Positions 43,916 to 53,319 of a DNA stretch of 64,000 bases are shown here, in pieces. Every line of letters begins with the position of its first letter. Position 1 is the stretch's first letter. Source of the DNA: Ancylobacter amanitiformis (GTDB taxonomy: Bacteria; Pseudomonadota; Alphaproteobacteria; Rhizobiales; Xanthobacteraceae); NCBI RefSeq assembly GCF_030814815.1, contig NZ_JAUSVR010000009.1, forward strand, positions 1 to 64,000, written 5' to 3'. A model generated the notes under the pieces. The model did no database searches and was not told the DNA's origin. It worked only from the letters and a program-made list of their open reading frames with translations. The position numbers and the translations under genes are program-made.

Positions 43916-43943
43916 ACATGCCCGGCCCTTTGGCCGGGCATGT
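43916..43943 (+). terminator. hairpin terminator after the PRC-barrel gene
   Basis: A perfect 12-bp stem ACATGCCCGGCC / GGCCGGGCATGT closes over a CTTT loop. No strong T tract follows. It lies 34 nt past the stop codon. Confidence 0.7.
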
Positions 43944-44056
43944 TGCGTTGCGGGTGCGGTCCGCGAGAGGCTGGCATCCGCGTGCACGGGCGCGGTGAAC
44001 GATGACGTGGCGTGCAGGATCAGGTAAAGCGGTGGACTGATCAGCCGGACGTGACC

Positions 44057-46855
44057 ATGAACGAAATGCCCCGCCGCCGCCGCACCGAGCATCCCTTCAA
44101 GGACCTGTTCGACCTCGACGCCCTGCGCGTGGAGCTTTCCGCGCTGGCCGAAAGGGTGCTCGGCGAAAGCCGCTCCGGCGCGGAGATCGAACTGCGCGGC
44201 CAGATGGCCCGGCGCCTCAAGCAGGCCTACCAGCAGGGCCACGCGGTGGCGCTGCGCTGGCTGATGGAGGAAGGCTCCGGCCGGCGCTGCGCCGAGCGTC
44301 TCTCGCGCCTGCAGGACGAGATCATCCAGCTCGTGCACGAGCTGGCGGTGCAATATCTCTACCGCTCCGACAATCCCTCCACCGCCGAGCGCATGGCGAT
44401 CGTCGCGGTGGGCGGCTATGGGCGCGGCCTCATGGCGCCGGGCTCGGATACCGATATCCTGTTCCTGCTCCCCTACAAGCAGACCGCGTGGGGCGAGAGC
44501 GTCGCCGAGGCCATCCTCTATGTGCTGTGGGACATGGGGCTGAAGGTCGGCCACGCCACGCGCTCGGTGGATGAGTGCATCCGCCAGGCCCGCACCGACA
44601 TGACCATCCGCACCACCCTTCTGGAAGCGCGGATGCTGCTCGGCGAGCGCGCGCTGTTCGACGAACTGATCGATCGGTTCGACCGCGAAGTGGTGCAGGG
44701 CACGGGTGCCGAGTTCGTCGCCGCCAAGCTTGCCGAACGCGAGGAGCGGCTGAAGCGCACCGGCCAGTCGCGCTATGTGGTCGAGCCGAACGTGAAGGAC
44801 GGCAAGGGCGGCCTGCGCGACCTGCACACGCTGTTCTGGATCGCCAAATATGTCTACCGCGTGCGCGAGACACGCGAACTCGTCGCCAAGGGCGTGTTCA
44901 CCGCCGATGAGGCGAAGATCTTCCGCCGCTGCGAGGACTTCCTCTGGTCGGTGCGCTGCCACCTGCATTTTCTCAGCGGCAAGGCCGAGGAACGCCTGTC
45001 CTTCGATCTCCAGCGCGAGATGGCCGAGCGCCTGGGCTATGTGGCCCATCCCGGGCTGAAGGATGTCGAGCGCTTCATGAAGCACTATTTCCTCGTGGCC
45101 AAGGATGTCGGCGACCTCACCGCCCTCGTCTCGGCCGCGCTGGAGGAGCGGCACGAAAAGCCGGTGCCGCGGCTCAACCGCATGATCGCCCGGCTGCGCC
45201 GCTCGCCGCGCCGCACGCTGAAGGAAAGCGCCGACTTCATCGTCGACAATGACCGCATCAATGTCGCCGATTCCAGCGCCTTCGGCCGCGATCCGGTCAA
45301 TCTCGTCCGCATCTTCCACCTCGCCGGCAAGCACGGGCTGGCCTTCCACCCGGACGCGATGCGCCTCGCCACCCGCTCGCTCAAGCTGATCGACCAGCGG
45401 GTGCGGGAGAATCCGGAGGCGAACCGGCTGTTCCTGGAGATTCTCGGCTCGCGCGCCAGCCCGGAAATCGTGCTGCGCCGCATGAACGAGACCGGCGTGC
45501 TCGGGCGCTTCGTGCCGGAATTCGGCCGCGTCGTGGCGATGATGCAGTTCAACATGTATCATTCCTACACGGTGGACGAGCATCTCATCCGCTCGGTCGG
45601 CGTGCTCTCGAAGATCGAGCGCGGCGAGCGGCCGGAATTCGGGCTCGCCAATGAACTGATGCAGCAGATCAAGCACCGCACGCTGCTCTATGTCGCCGTG
45701 TTCCTGCACGATGTCGCCAAGGGCCGGCCCGAGGACCATTCGATCGCCGGCGCGCGGGTCGCCCGCAAGCTGTGCCCGCGCTTCGGCCTCTCGGCGAGCG
45801 ACACGGACACGGTGGCCTGGCTGATCGAGCAGCACCTCACCATGTCGACCATCGCGCAATCGCGCGACCTGTCCGACCGCAAGACCATCGAGAACTTCGC
45901 CAGCGTGGTGCAGAACCTGGAGCGCATGAAGCTCCTGCACATTCTCACCACCGCCGACATCGCCGCCGTCGGCCCCGGCGTGTGGAACAACTGGAAATCG
46001 CAGCTGCTGCGCACGCTTTACTACGAGACCGAGCCGGTCATCACCGGCGGCTTCTCCGAGAGCAATCGCAGCCAGCGCGTGGCCCGCGCCCAGGCCGAAT
46101 TCCGCGCCGCCCTGCCGGAATGGGACGGCGTCGCGCTGGAGGCCTATGTCGGCCGCCACTATCCCAGCTACTGGCTGCAGACCGACCGCGACCAGCAGGT
46201 GACGCAGGCGCGCTTCATCCTGGCCGCCGAGGCGGATGGGCACGCGCTCGCCACCACCGCCCAGACCGACCCGCAGCGCGGCGTGACCGAACTCACCGTC
46301 TTCGCGCCCGACCATCCCAAGCTGCTGGCGGTCATCGCCGGCGCCTGCGCCAGCGCCAACGCCCATATCGTCGACGCGCAGATCTCGACCACCACCGACG
46401 GACGCGCGCTCGACACCATCGCCCTCACCCGCGCCTTCGAGCGCGACGAGGACGAGTTGCGCCGCGCCGAGCGCATCGCCGCCAATATCGAGAAGTCGCT
46501 TTCGGGCGAGATCCGGCTGCCCGAGGTGGTGGCCCGCAAGTTCACCAAGCGCCCACGCGCCTTCACGGTGGAACCCGAGGTCACGCTCAACAATTCCTGG
46601 TCGAACAAGCACACCGTGGTGGAAGTCTCCGGCCTCGACCGGCACGGCCTGCTCTACGGGCTGACGCAGACCCTCTCGCGGCTCAACCTCAACATCGCCT
46701 CGGCGCATGTGGCGACCTTCGGCGAGCGGGCGGTGGACGTGTTCTACGTCACCGACCTGATGGGCGCCAAGATCATGGGCGCCGCCCGCCATTCCGCCAT
46801 CCGCCGCGCGCTGCTGGCGGTGCTCGACGCCGACGACGAGGCCAACGCGGCGTGA
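44057..46855 (+). CDS. glnD: [protein-PII] uridylyltransferase/uridylyl-removing enzyme
   Basis: GlnD senses glutamine and uridylylates PII proteins. The 932-residue protein has the nucleotidyltransferase motif VGGYGRGLMAPGSDTDILF, the VKDGKGGLRDLHTLFWIAK linker, an HD domain with FLHDVAKGRPEDHS, and two C-terminal ACT domains (starting about TELTVFAPDHPKLLAVIAG and VVEVSGLDRHGLLYGLT). I prefer the ATG at 44057 (MNEMPRRRR); a GTG at 44012 is also in frame. It is monocistronic here. Confidence 0.96.
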   Translation: MNEMPRRRRTEHPFKDLFDLDALRVELSALAERVLGESRSGAEIELRGQMARRLKQAYQQGHAVALRWLMEEGSGRRCAERLSRLQDEIIQLVHELAVQYLYRSDNPSTAERMAIVAVGGYGRGLMAPGSDTDILFLLPYKQTAWGESVAEAILYVLWDMGLKVGHATRSVDECIRQARTDMTIRTTLLEARMLLGERALFDELIDRFDREVVQGTGAEFVAAKLAEREERLKRTGQSRYVVEPNVKDGKGGLRDLHTLFWIAKYVYRVRETRELVAKGVFTADEAKIFRRCEDFLWSVRCHLHFLSGKAEERLSFDLQREMAERLGYVAHPGLKDVERFMKHYFLVAKDVGDLTALVSAALEERHEKPVPRLNRMIARLRRSPRRTLKESADFIVDNDRINVADSSAFGRDPVNLVRIFHLAGKHGLAFHPDAMRLATRSLKLIDQRVRENPEANRLFLEILGSRASPEIVLRRMNETGVLGRFVPEFGRVVAMMQFNMYHSYTVDEHLIRSVGVLSKIERGERPEFGLANELMQQIKHRTLLYVAVFLHDVAKGRPEDHSIAGARVARKLCPRFGLSASDTDTVAWLIEQHLTMSTIAQSRDLSDRKTIENFASVVQNLERMKLLHILTTADIAAVGPGVWNNWKSQLLRTLYYETEPVITGGFSESNRSQRVARAQAEFRAALPEWDGVALEAYVGRHYPSYWLQTDRDQQVTQARFILAAEADGHALATTAQTDPQRGVTELTVFAPDHPKLLAVIAGACASANAHIVDAQISTTTDGRALDTIALTRAFERDEDELRRAERIAANIEKSLSGEIRLPEVVARKFTKRPRAFTVEPEVTLNNSWSNKHTVVEVSGLDRHGLLYGLTQTLSRLNLNIASAHVATFGERAVDVFYVTDLMGAKIMGAARHSAIRRALLAVLDADDEANAA

Positions 46856-46963
46856 GCGGGGGGCTGGCGGGCGCCGCGCCGGCTCGGCATGTTTTGCGCT
46901 GCGATCCGGCCGGCGCGTGCGCTAGATGTTACCCCGGTGCCCGGCGGCATCGGGGAGAGGCCC

Positions 46964-47953
46964 ATGAAGATCGCGCTCGAAGAACACGTCATCTTCCCGC
47001 CATTCCTCGACTACCTTGCCCGGGCCATGCCGCGTGTGACGCCGCAGGTGCACCGCGCGCTCATCTCCCGGCTGTCGGATTTCGGCGAGCGACGGCTCAT
47101 GGCGATGGATGGCGCCGGGGTCGAGCGGGCGGTGCTCTCGCTCTCGGGACCGGGCGTGCAGGTGGAGCGCGACACGGCGCGCGCGACGCGCGGCGCACGG
47201 ATGGCGAACGACCTGCTCGCCACTGAAGTCGCCCGCCGTCCCGCGCGCTATGCCGGCTTTGCCCACCTCGCCATGCAGGACCCCGCGGCCGCCGCCGACG
47301 AACTGGAGCGCTGCGTGCGCGAATTGGGCTTCGTCGGGGCCATGATCAATGGCCACACGCTCGGCATCTATCTCGACGACCCGCGCTTCGACATTTTCTG
47401 GGAGCGGCTGCAGCATCTCGACGTGCCGCTCTATCTCCATCCCGATGACAGCTGGGTGAAGCCGCATGTGCTGGAAGGGTGCGACGAACTGCTCAAGCCC
47501 ACATGGGAATGGACCTTCGAGACGGCCTCGCACGCGCTCCGGCTGGTCTTTTCCGGTGTGTTCGACCGCTATCCGCGCGTTCGGGTGATCCTCGGTCATA
47601 TGGGCGAGACGCTGCCCTATGTTCTCTGGCGGCTCGACAGCCGCGCCGCGCTGACCAGCGGCAACCGCCCGCTCAAGGCACCGCCCTCGCATTATCTGCG
47701 GCGCAATTTCTTCGTCACCACCTCCGGTCAATGTTCCGACGTGCCGCTGCTCGCCGCGCTCGCGGCGCTGGGCGACGAGCATGTGCTGTTCGCCATCGAC
47801 TATCCCTATGAGGATTCCGACATCGCCGCGCGTTTCATCGAGGCCGCCGCCATCAGCGAGGCGACGCGCGGCAGGCTGTGCCGCGGCAACGCGCTGAACC
47901 TGCTGCGCCTGGCACCGCACGCGGGGTCTGCGGCCGGCACGAGCGCGGGATAA
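46964..47953 (+). CDS. amidohydrolase family protein, gamma-resorcylate decarboxylase-like
   Basis: This 329-residue TIM-barrel metalloenzyme resembles gamma-resorcylate (2,6-dihydroxybenzoate) decarboxylase. Metal ligands appear as Glu6 and His8 in MKIALEEHV, a His in YLHPDD, LGHMGETLPYVLWRLDSR, and the Asp in FAIDYPYED. Non-oxidative aromatic decarboxylation is the probable chemistry; the substrate is not shown by context, which lacks other aromatic genes. The start is after GGGGAGAGG. Confidence 0.86.
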   Translation: MKIALEEHVIFPPFLDYLARAMPRVTPQVHRALISRLSDFGERRLMAMDGAGVERAVLSLSGPGVQVERDTARATRGARMANDLLATEVARRPARYAGFAHLAMQDPAAAADELERCVRELGFVGAMINGHTLGIYLDDPRFDIFWERLQHLDVPLYLHPDDSWVKPHVLEGCDELLKPTWEWTFETASHALRLVFSGVFDRYPRVRVILGHMGETLPYVLWRLDSRAALTSGNRPLKAPPSHYLRRNFFVTTSGQCSDVPLLAALAALGDEHVLFAIDYPYEDSDIAARFIEAAAISEATRGRLCRGNALNLLRLAPHAGSAAGTSAG

Positions 47954-48047
47954 GCCGGCCCACGCCCCATTCCCGCCCCTTAACACCCCTTTAAACGCCG
48001 CGGTTTAGAGTTCGTTTACCGACCGGCGAAAGGGTTGCACGCGGTTC

Positions 48048-50225
48048 ATGTTCAGGCGTCAGGGCGAGATGGAGCGGCGCGAGCCGGTGCTGAGCGCACC
48101 CGGTGGCCCGGCCGAGCTTCGCCTGTCGCCCGACGACCGGCCGACCCTCCCCGCCCATGCCATGGCGCGCGAGCGATCCGGAGGCGGCGGGCGGGCCAAG
48201 ACAGGCAGCGGCAAAGGCAGCACCAAGGGAAGCACCAAGGGAAGCGGGGCGGCATCCACTTCCGGCGGCGGACGCCGGCGCCGCGCGCCGCGGCGCGGGC
48301 TGCTGCGGCGGCTGTTCTACTGGGGCATCGTGCTCGGCATCTGGGGCGTCATCGCGGTCGGCGTGCTGATCGGCTACGAGGCGACCCAGCTGCCGCCGAT
48401 CCAGAACCTCGCCATTCCCGACCGCCCGCCGACCATCACCATACAGGGCGCCGACGGCAAGCCGATCGCCGTGCGCGGCGAGATGGGCGGGGCCAGCGTG
48501 CCGCTGCGCGCGCTGCCGCCCTATCTGCCGCAGGCTTTCGTCGCCATCGAGGATCGGCGCTTCTATTCCCATCACGGCGTCGACCCGCTCGGCCTCGCCC
48601 GCGCCGTGGTGGTGAACCTCACGCGGGGCCGGGTGCGCGAGGGCGGCTCCACGCTGACCCAGCAGCTCGCCAAGAACCTGTTCCTCACGCAGGAGCGCAC
48701 GCTCTCGCGCAAGATTCAGGAACTGATCCTGTCGATCTGGCTGGAGACGAAATATTCCAAGAACGAATTGCTCGAACTCTACATGAACCGCGTCTATTTC
48801 GGCGCCGGCGCCTATGGCGTCGAGGCGGCGGCGCAGCGCTATTTCGCCAAGTCCGCCCGGCAGGTGACGCTCTCGGAAGCGGCCATGCTGGCCGGCCTCG
48901 TCAAGTCGCCCTCCGCGCTGGCCCCCACCCGCAACCTGGAGGGCGCGCAGGCCCGCGCCGAGGTGGTGCTGGCGGCCATGGTCGATGCCGGCTTCATCAC
49001 GCCGCAGATGCAGCAGGTCGCGCTCACCCGCCCGGCGACGGTCGCCAAGGCGCAGGGCCCCGACTCCACCGGCTATGTCGCGGACTGGGTGATGGACCAA
49101 TTGAAGACGCTGGTCGGCCCGATCGATCGCGATATCACGGTGCAGACCACCATCGATCCCGCGCTGCAGGCGGTCGCCGACCGCGCGCTGAAGGACACGC
49201 TGGCCAAGAACGGCAAGAAATTCGACGTCGAGCAGGGCGCCATCGTGCTGATGGACACCGAGGGCGGCGTGCGGGCGCTGGTGGGCGGGCGCTCCTATGA
49301 GGAAAGCCAGTTCAACCGCGCCATCACCGCCAAGCGCCAGCCGGGCTCTTCCTTCAAGCCCTTCGTCTATCTCACCGCCATGGAGCGCGGGCTCACCCCC
49401 GAGACCGTGCGCGACGACGCGCCGATCCAGATCAAGGGCTGGAAGCCGGAGAATTTCAGCCATGACTATCGCGGCCCGGTCGACCTGAAAACCGCGCTGT
49501 CGCTCTCGCTGAACACCGTGGCGGTGCGGCTCGCGCTGGAAGTGGGGCCGGACGAGGTGATCAAGACCGCGCACCGGCTGGGCATCATGTCGAAACTGGA
49601 GCCCAACGCCTCCATCGCGCTCGGCACCTCGGAAGTGTCGCTCATGGAGATGGCGAGCGCCTACGCCCCCTTCGCCAATGGCGGCATCGCCGTCACGCCG
49701 CATGTCATCGCCAGCGTGCGCGACAAGTCCGGCAAGATCCTGTTCGCCTATGCCGCGCCGGTCAGCAACCTTGTCGTGGCGCCCCCGCATGTCGCGATGA
49801 TGAACCGCATGATGCAGGAGACGCTGCTCACCGGCACCGCGCGCCGCGCCGACCTGCCCGGCTGGCCGGCGGCAGGCAAGACCGGCACCAGCCAGGATTA
49901 CCGCGATGCGTGGTTCATCGGCTATACGGGCCGTTTCATCACCGGCGTATGGATGGGCAATGACGATTCATCGCCCACCCGAAAGCTCGGCGGCTCCGGC
50001 CTGCCGGTCGGGGTGTGGAGCGAGGTGATGAAGGCGACGCACAAGGACATTCCCCCGGTCGCCCTGCCCGGCGCGGGCACCTACCTTCCCGGCCAGATGC
50101 CCCCCGGCACGGCTCCCGGCGACGTGCCGGAGGAACCCGTCGTCACCGGCGGCCCGCAGCCCCCCACGGCCCCGCGCCCCGGTCTCGACAACTGGCTGAT
50201 GGATCGTCTTTTCGGTCGCAGTTGA
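48048..50225 (+). CDS. penicillin-binding protein 1A family transglycosylase/transpeptidase
   Basis: The 725-residue class A PBP polymerises and cross-links peptidoglycan. It has a basic, Gly/Lys-rich cytoplasmic N-terminus, a membrane helix near residues 85-110, the transglycosylase motifs EDRRFYSHHGVD and GGSTLTQQLAKNLFL, and transpeptidase motifs SSFK (Ser434), SLN in SLSLNTVAVR, and KTGTSQD (Lys611). The tail is Pro-rich. The cytoplasmic segment contains a KGSTKGSTKGS repeat. The start may be the ATG at 48048 or 48069. Confidence 0.94.
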   Translation: MFRRQGEMERREPVLSAPGGPAELRLSPDDRPTLPAHAMARERSGGGGRAKTGSGKGSTKGSTKGSGAASTSGGGRRRRAPRRGLLRRLFYWGIVLGIWGVIAVGVLIGYEATQLPPIQNLAIPDRPPTITIQGADGKPIAVRGEMGGASVPLRALPPYLPQAFVAIEDRRFYSHHGVDPLGLARAVVVNLTRGRVREGGSTLTQQLAKNLFLTQERTLSRKIQELILSIWLETKYSKNELLELYMNRVYFGAGAYGVEAAAQRYFAKSARQVTLSEAAMLAGLVKSPSALAPTRNLEGAQARAEVVLAAMVDAGFITPQMQQVALTRPATVAKAQGPDSTGYVADWVMDQLKTLVGPIDRDITVQTTIDPALQAVADRALKDTLAKNGKKFDVEQGAIVLMDTEGGVRALVGGRSYEESQFNRAITAKRQPGSSFKPFVYLTAMERGLTPETVRDDAPIQIKGWKPENFSHDYRGPVDLKTALSLSLNTVAVRLALEVGPDEVIKTAHRLGIMSKLEPNASIALGTSEVSLMEMASAYAPFANGGIAVTPHVIASVRDKSGKILFAYAAPVSNLVVAPPHVAMMNRMMQETLLTGTARRADLPGWPAAGKTGTSQDYRDAWFIGYTGRFITGVWMGNDDSSPTRKLGGSGLPVGVWSEVMKATHKDIPPVALPGAGTYLPGQMPPGTAPGDVPEEPVVTGGPQPPTAPRPGLDNWLMDRLFGRS

Positions 50226-50291
50226 CGGCCGCCTGGCCTCACCTTTCCCATGTGGGGAGGAACGCACATCGCGCCGCAGGCGGCGATTGGC

Positions 50292-51092
50292 TCAGCCCTC
50301 GTCCGCGCCGTAGCGGTGCAGTTCGGCGCCGTGCTTTTTCAGCCACGCCTCGGCCGCCATGCGCTCGGGGAACAGGCGATCCACATGGGCCCAGAAACGC
50401 GGCCCGTGGTTCATCTCCCGCCGGTGCGCCACTTCATGCGCGGCGAGATAGTCGAGCACGAAGCCCGGCGCCAGGATCAGTCGCCAGGAGAAGGAGAGCG
50501 CACCCGCCGAGGAGCACGAGCCCCAGCGGCTCGCCGTATCGCGCAGCGTGACGCGGGCAATGCTGACACCCAGCGCCAGCGCATGCCGCCGCGCCGCTTC
50601 GGTGAGCGCCCCGCGCGCCTCGCGCTTGAGAAAATCGCCGATCCGCCGGCCGACATGGGCCGCCTCCCCCGCGACATAGAGCACCGGCGCGCCATCCTCC
50701 ACGCCGGTCCACACCGTGCCGCGCGCGCCAGGCCGGTGCAGGATCCGGTGGGGCGTGCCGCGCAGCGGGATCACCGCGCCGGGGACGAAGGCGACGGTCT
50801 GCGGCAGCTTGGCCAGCCGGACACGGATCCAGCCGACATGACGCCGGGCGAAGTCATAGGCTTCGTTGATCGTGCCGCGTGCCGGCAGCGTCAGCACCAC
50901 GTCGCGCGTGGCGGCCCGCACGCGCAGCGTGTAGCGCCGCGCGCGTGGATTTCGCCGCAATGCGATAAGGATCGGCTCGCCATCGACATCGAGCCGGAAT
51001 TCGGCCGGCTCGGCGGGCGGCGCAATGCGCGATGTCGGCGTCGCCTTCTTCGGCGCGCCGGGACGCGAAAACAGCGGAGGGAGAAACAGCAT
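50292..51092 (-). CDS. YgjP/SprT-like M48 family metallopeptidase
   Basis: This 266-residue protein has the YgjP-type zinc peptidase core: RRNPRARRYTLRVR at the N-terminal side, SRWGSCSSAGALSFSWRLIL, and the zinc motif LAAHEVAHRREMNHGPRFW (HExxH). The family is cytoplasmic and poorly characterised. The start MLFLPPLF at 51092 is preferred over an upstream extension. It converges with the PBP gene. Confidence 0.88.
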   Translation of the reverse strand: MLFLPPLFSRPGAPKKATPTSRIAPPAEPAEFRLDVDGEPILIALRRNPRARRYTLRVRAATRDVVLTLPARGTINEAYDFARRHVGWIRVRLAKLPQTVAFVPGAVIPLRGTPHRILHRPGARGTVWTGVEDGAPVLYVAGEAAHVGRRIGDFLKREARGALTEAARRHALALGVSIARVTLRDTASRWGSCSSAGALSFSWRLILAPGFVLDYLAAHEVAHRREMNHGPRFWAHVDRLFPERMAAEAWLKKHGAELHRYGADEG

Positions 51093-51167
51093 CAGACCAC
51101 CGGGCCGGAGAATCTGGTCGCCATTATGACGCACCCTCCGGCCGACGCCAGTCGCTCGCAGCCGCGC

Positions 51168-51671
51168 TCAGCGCACCGCGCGGCGGCGGTTGCGGTCCTG
51201 CACCGGCTGGTAGGCGATGCGGGCATGGTAGGCGCAATAGGGCAGGCCGGTCTTGGTGCGGCTGCCGCAATAGAAGAAGTCCGACTTGCCGGGATCGCCC
51301 ACCGGCCAGCGGCAGGTGAACTCGGTGAGATCGAAAATGGTGCAGCGCTCGGTCATCGGCACGACATTGGCAACCGGATCGCGCAATTCCGTCGGCTCCG
51401 GCTCTTCCACCGGGCTCATGACGGGCGCGAGCGCCACATTGCCCTGCACCATCGGGCGGGCCACCGGGCCGGTGGGCGCGGGGCGCGGCTTGCGCGGGCG
51501 CGCGGCCGGCGCCGCAATGGCCTTGGCGCGACCGGAAAGGCCGAGACGATGCACCTTGCCGATGACCGCGTTGCGCGTGACACCGCCCAGCTCCGCAGCG
51601 ATCTGGCTGGCCGAAAGTCCCTCGGACCAGAGTTTCTTGAGCAGCTCGACGCGCTCGTCGGTCCAGTTCAT
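51168..51671 (-). CDS. gcrA: GcrA cell cycle regulator
   Basis: GcrA binds sigma-70 RNA polymerase and activates promoters carrying CcrM-methylated GANTC sites. The 167-residue protein has the N-terminal helix-turn-helix MNWTDERVELLKKLWSEGLS (quoted to 20 residues), ASQIAAELGGVTRNAVIGKV, and the C-terminal sigma-binding part CRWPVGDPGKSDFFYCG and YCAYHARIAYQP. The ATG is at 51671. Four GANTC sites lie in its upstream region. Confidence 0.96.
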   Translation of the reverse strand: MNWTDERVELLKKLWSEGLSASQIAAELGGVTRNAVIGKVHRLGLSGRAKAIAAPAARPRKPRPAPTGPVARPMVQGNVALAPVMSPVEEPEPTELRDPVANVVPMTERCTIFDLTEFTCRWPVGDPGKSDFFYCGSRTKTGLPYCAYHARIAYQPVQDRNRRRAVR

Positions 51672-51707
51672 TGCGGTGCCTCCTTCGCGATCAATCATCC
51701 GCACACG

Positions 51708-51910
51708 GAATCCCTCTGCCCTCCGGTCAAGCGAGCCCGCCGGGAACAAACGCCGCCAACGCCACAGGGAATGCCGCCGCACGAGATGTCGTATCTGACG
51801 GGTGGGAGGCTACAATATGCGCAGACTCACGCCCAGTAGGTTCACGTCCGAAACGATCGTTTTCCCCAACTCAGAGTCCGCACTGCAACACTCCGTTAAG
51901 GAGTTGAGTC
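51708..51910. promoter_or_regulatory. cluster of four GANTC (CcrM) sites upstream of gcrA
   Basis: GAATC at 51708, GACTC at 51824, GAGTC at 51874 and GAGTC at 51906 lie in about 200 bases where less than one is expected at this base composition. They suit methylation-dependent cell cycle control of gcrA. Confidence 0.6.
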
Positions 51911-51975
51911 GGATCAGGCACTTGGCGGGTCGCCCCGTGATACGCGCGATCGCGTCCTCGCGCGACGAAGCCATG

Positions 51976-52003
51976 TTGACCCGCGCCCCCTATCCTATAA
52001 AAT
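51976..52003 (+). promoter_or_regulatory. sigma-70-type promoter of the argD operon
   Basis: TTGACC at 51976-51981 and TAAAAT at 51998-52003 are spaced 16 bases, the best vegetative promoter upstream of argD. A transcript would start near 52010 and carry a leader of about 100 nt. Confidence 0.55.
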
Positions 52004-52014
52004 TCGTGCTTCGG

Positions 52015-52048
52015 GTGCCGCCCCCGCAAGGGCGGCACGTTTCGTTTT
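52015..52048 (+). terminator. leader hairpin with T-rich tail before argD (possible attenuator)
   Basis: A perfect 9-bp stem GTGCCGCCC / GGGCGGCAC with a 6-nt loop is followed by GTTTCGTTTT. It lies just downstream of the predicted transcription start and 63 nt before argD. No plus-strand gene lies upstream, so it is not an ordinary gene-end terminator. Confidence 0.6.
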
Positions 52049-52110
52049 GGGGCAGGTCCGGGCTGGCAAGGCGCCAGTGCCGCCTGCGTGTGGAGAGAGG
52101 GAGGGGAGCG

Positions 52111-53319
52111 ATGATTGACCCCATCCTGCCGACTTATAACCGTGTGAACCTTGTTTTCGAGCGGGGCGAAGGCGCCTGGCTGTTCACGCGCGAGGGGCAG
52201 CGATATCTCGACTTCACCGCGGGCATCGCCGTGAACGTGCTGGGTCATGCCCATCCCCACCTCGTGGCGGCATTGACCGAGCAGGCGGGCAAGCTCTGGC
52301 ACCTGTCCAACGTGTTCCGCATCGAGGGCGGCGAGCGCCTCGCCGAGCGGCTCAAGGCGGCGACCTTCGCCGACACCATGTTCTTCACCAATTCAGGTGC
52401 GGAAGCGCTGGAATGCGCGATCAAGATGGCGCGCAAGTACCATGCGGCGAACGGCGCCCCCGAGCGCTACCGCATCGTCACCTTCGAGGGCGCCTTCCAC
52501 GGCCGCACGCTCGCCACCATCGCCGCCGGCGGCAATCCGAAATACCTGGCCGGCTTCGGCCCGGAGACGCCCGGCTTCGACCAGGTGCCGTTCGGCGACA
52601 TCGAGGCGGTGAAGGCCGCCATCGGCCCGGAGACCGGCGGAATCCTCATCGAGCCCGTGCAGGGCGAGGGCGGCGTGCGCTCGGCCTCGTGGCCGTTCCT
52701 GCGCGAGTTGCGCGCGCTGTGCGACGAGCACGGCCTGCTGCTCATCCTCGACGAGGTGCAGTGCGGCGTCGGGCGCACGGGCAAGTTCTTCGCCCATGAA
52801 TGGGCCGGCATCACGCCGGATATCATGGCCGTGGCCAAGGGCATCGGCGGCGGCTTCCCGGTCGGGGCCTGCCTTGCCAAGGAAGAAGCCGCCAAGGGCA
52901 TGACCGCCGGCACGCATGGCTCGACCTATGGCGGCAACCCGCTCGCCATGAGCGTGGCCAATGCGGTGCTCGACGTGGTGCTGGCCGACGGCTTCCTCGA
53001 TCACGTGCAGGCGACCTCCGCGCGGCTGCGCCAGCGTCTCGCCGAGCTGAAGGACCGCCACCCCGCGGTCGTCGCCGAAATTCGCGGCGAGGGCCTCCTG
53101 CTCGGCATCCGCACCCATGTGCCGAACACCGACGTGGTCGCCGCCATGCGCGAGGAGCACATGCTCGCGCCGACCGCGAGCGACAATGTGGTCCGCCTGC
53201 TGCCGCCGCTGAATATCGGCGAACAGGAAATCGAGGCCGCCTTCACCAAGCTCGACGCCGCCTTCACCCGCATCGAGAACGGCCTGAAGGACGAAGCCCT
53301 GAAGGGAGCGGCCGCATGA
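52111..53319 (+). CDS. argD: acetylornithine transaminase
   Basis: ArgD is a PLP-dependent aminotransferase in arginine synthesis, also able to use N-succinyl-diaminopimelate in many bacteria. The 402-residue protein has [43 protein letters not shown], the [15 protein letters not shown] motif and the PLP Lys in [14 protein letters not shown]. It starts at 52111 after GGAGGGGAG. The stop overlaps the argF start. Confidence 0.96.
   Translation: MIDPILPTYNRVNLVFERGEGAWLFTREGQRYLDFTAGIAVNVLGHAHPHLVAALTEQAGKLWHLSNVFRIEGGERLAERLKAATFADTMFFTNSGAEALECAIKMARKYHAANGAPERYRIVTFEGAFHGRTLATIAAGGNPKYLAGFGPETPGFDQVPFGDIEAVKAAIGPETGGILIEPVQGEGGVRSASWPFLRELRALCDEHGLLLILDEVQCGVGRTGKFFAHEWAGITPDIMAVAKGIGGGFPVGACLAKEEAAKGMTAGTHGSTYGGNPLAMSVANAVLDVVLADGFLDHVQATSARLRQRLAELKDRHPAVVAEIRGEGLLLGIRTHVPNTDVVAAMREEHMLAPTASDNVVRLLPPLNIGEQEIEAAFTKLDAAFTRIENGLKDEALKGAAA

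Larger units (their letters stand above)
51672..52110. other. gcrA-argD intergenic region with GANTC sites, promoter and hairpin
   Basis: These 439 bases separate divergent gcrA and argD. They contain GANTC sites at 51708, 51824, 51874 and 51906, a TTGACC/TAAAAT promoter at 51976-52003 and a hairpin at 52015-52038. I see no coding gene. Confidence 0.6.

Noticed and set aside
43820-46792. 990-codon minus-strand ORF opposite glnD
   Set aside because: It mirrors the codon structure of glnD, has no recognisable motif and is His/Arg-rich, as expected of a high-GC antisense frame.
47991-49790. 599-codon minus-strand ORF opposite the PBP gene
   Set aside because: It is a shadow of the PBP coding frame with no domain and no start signal.
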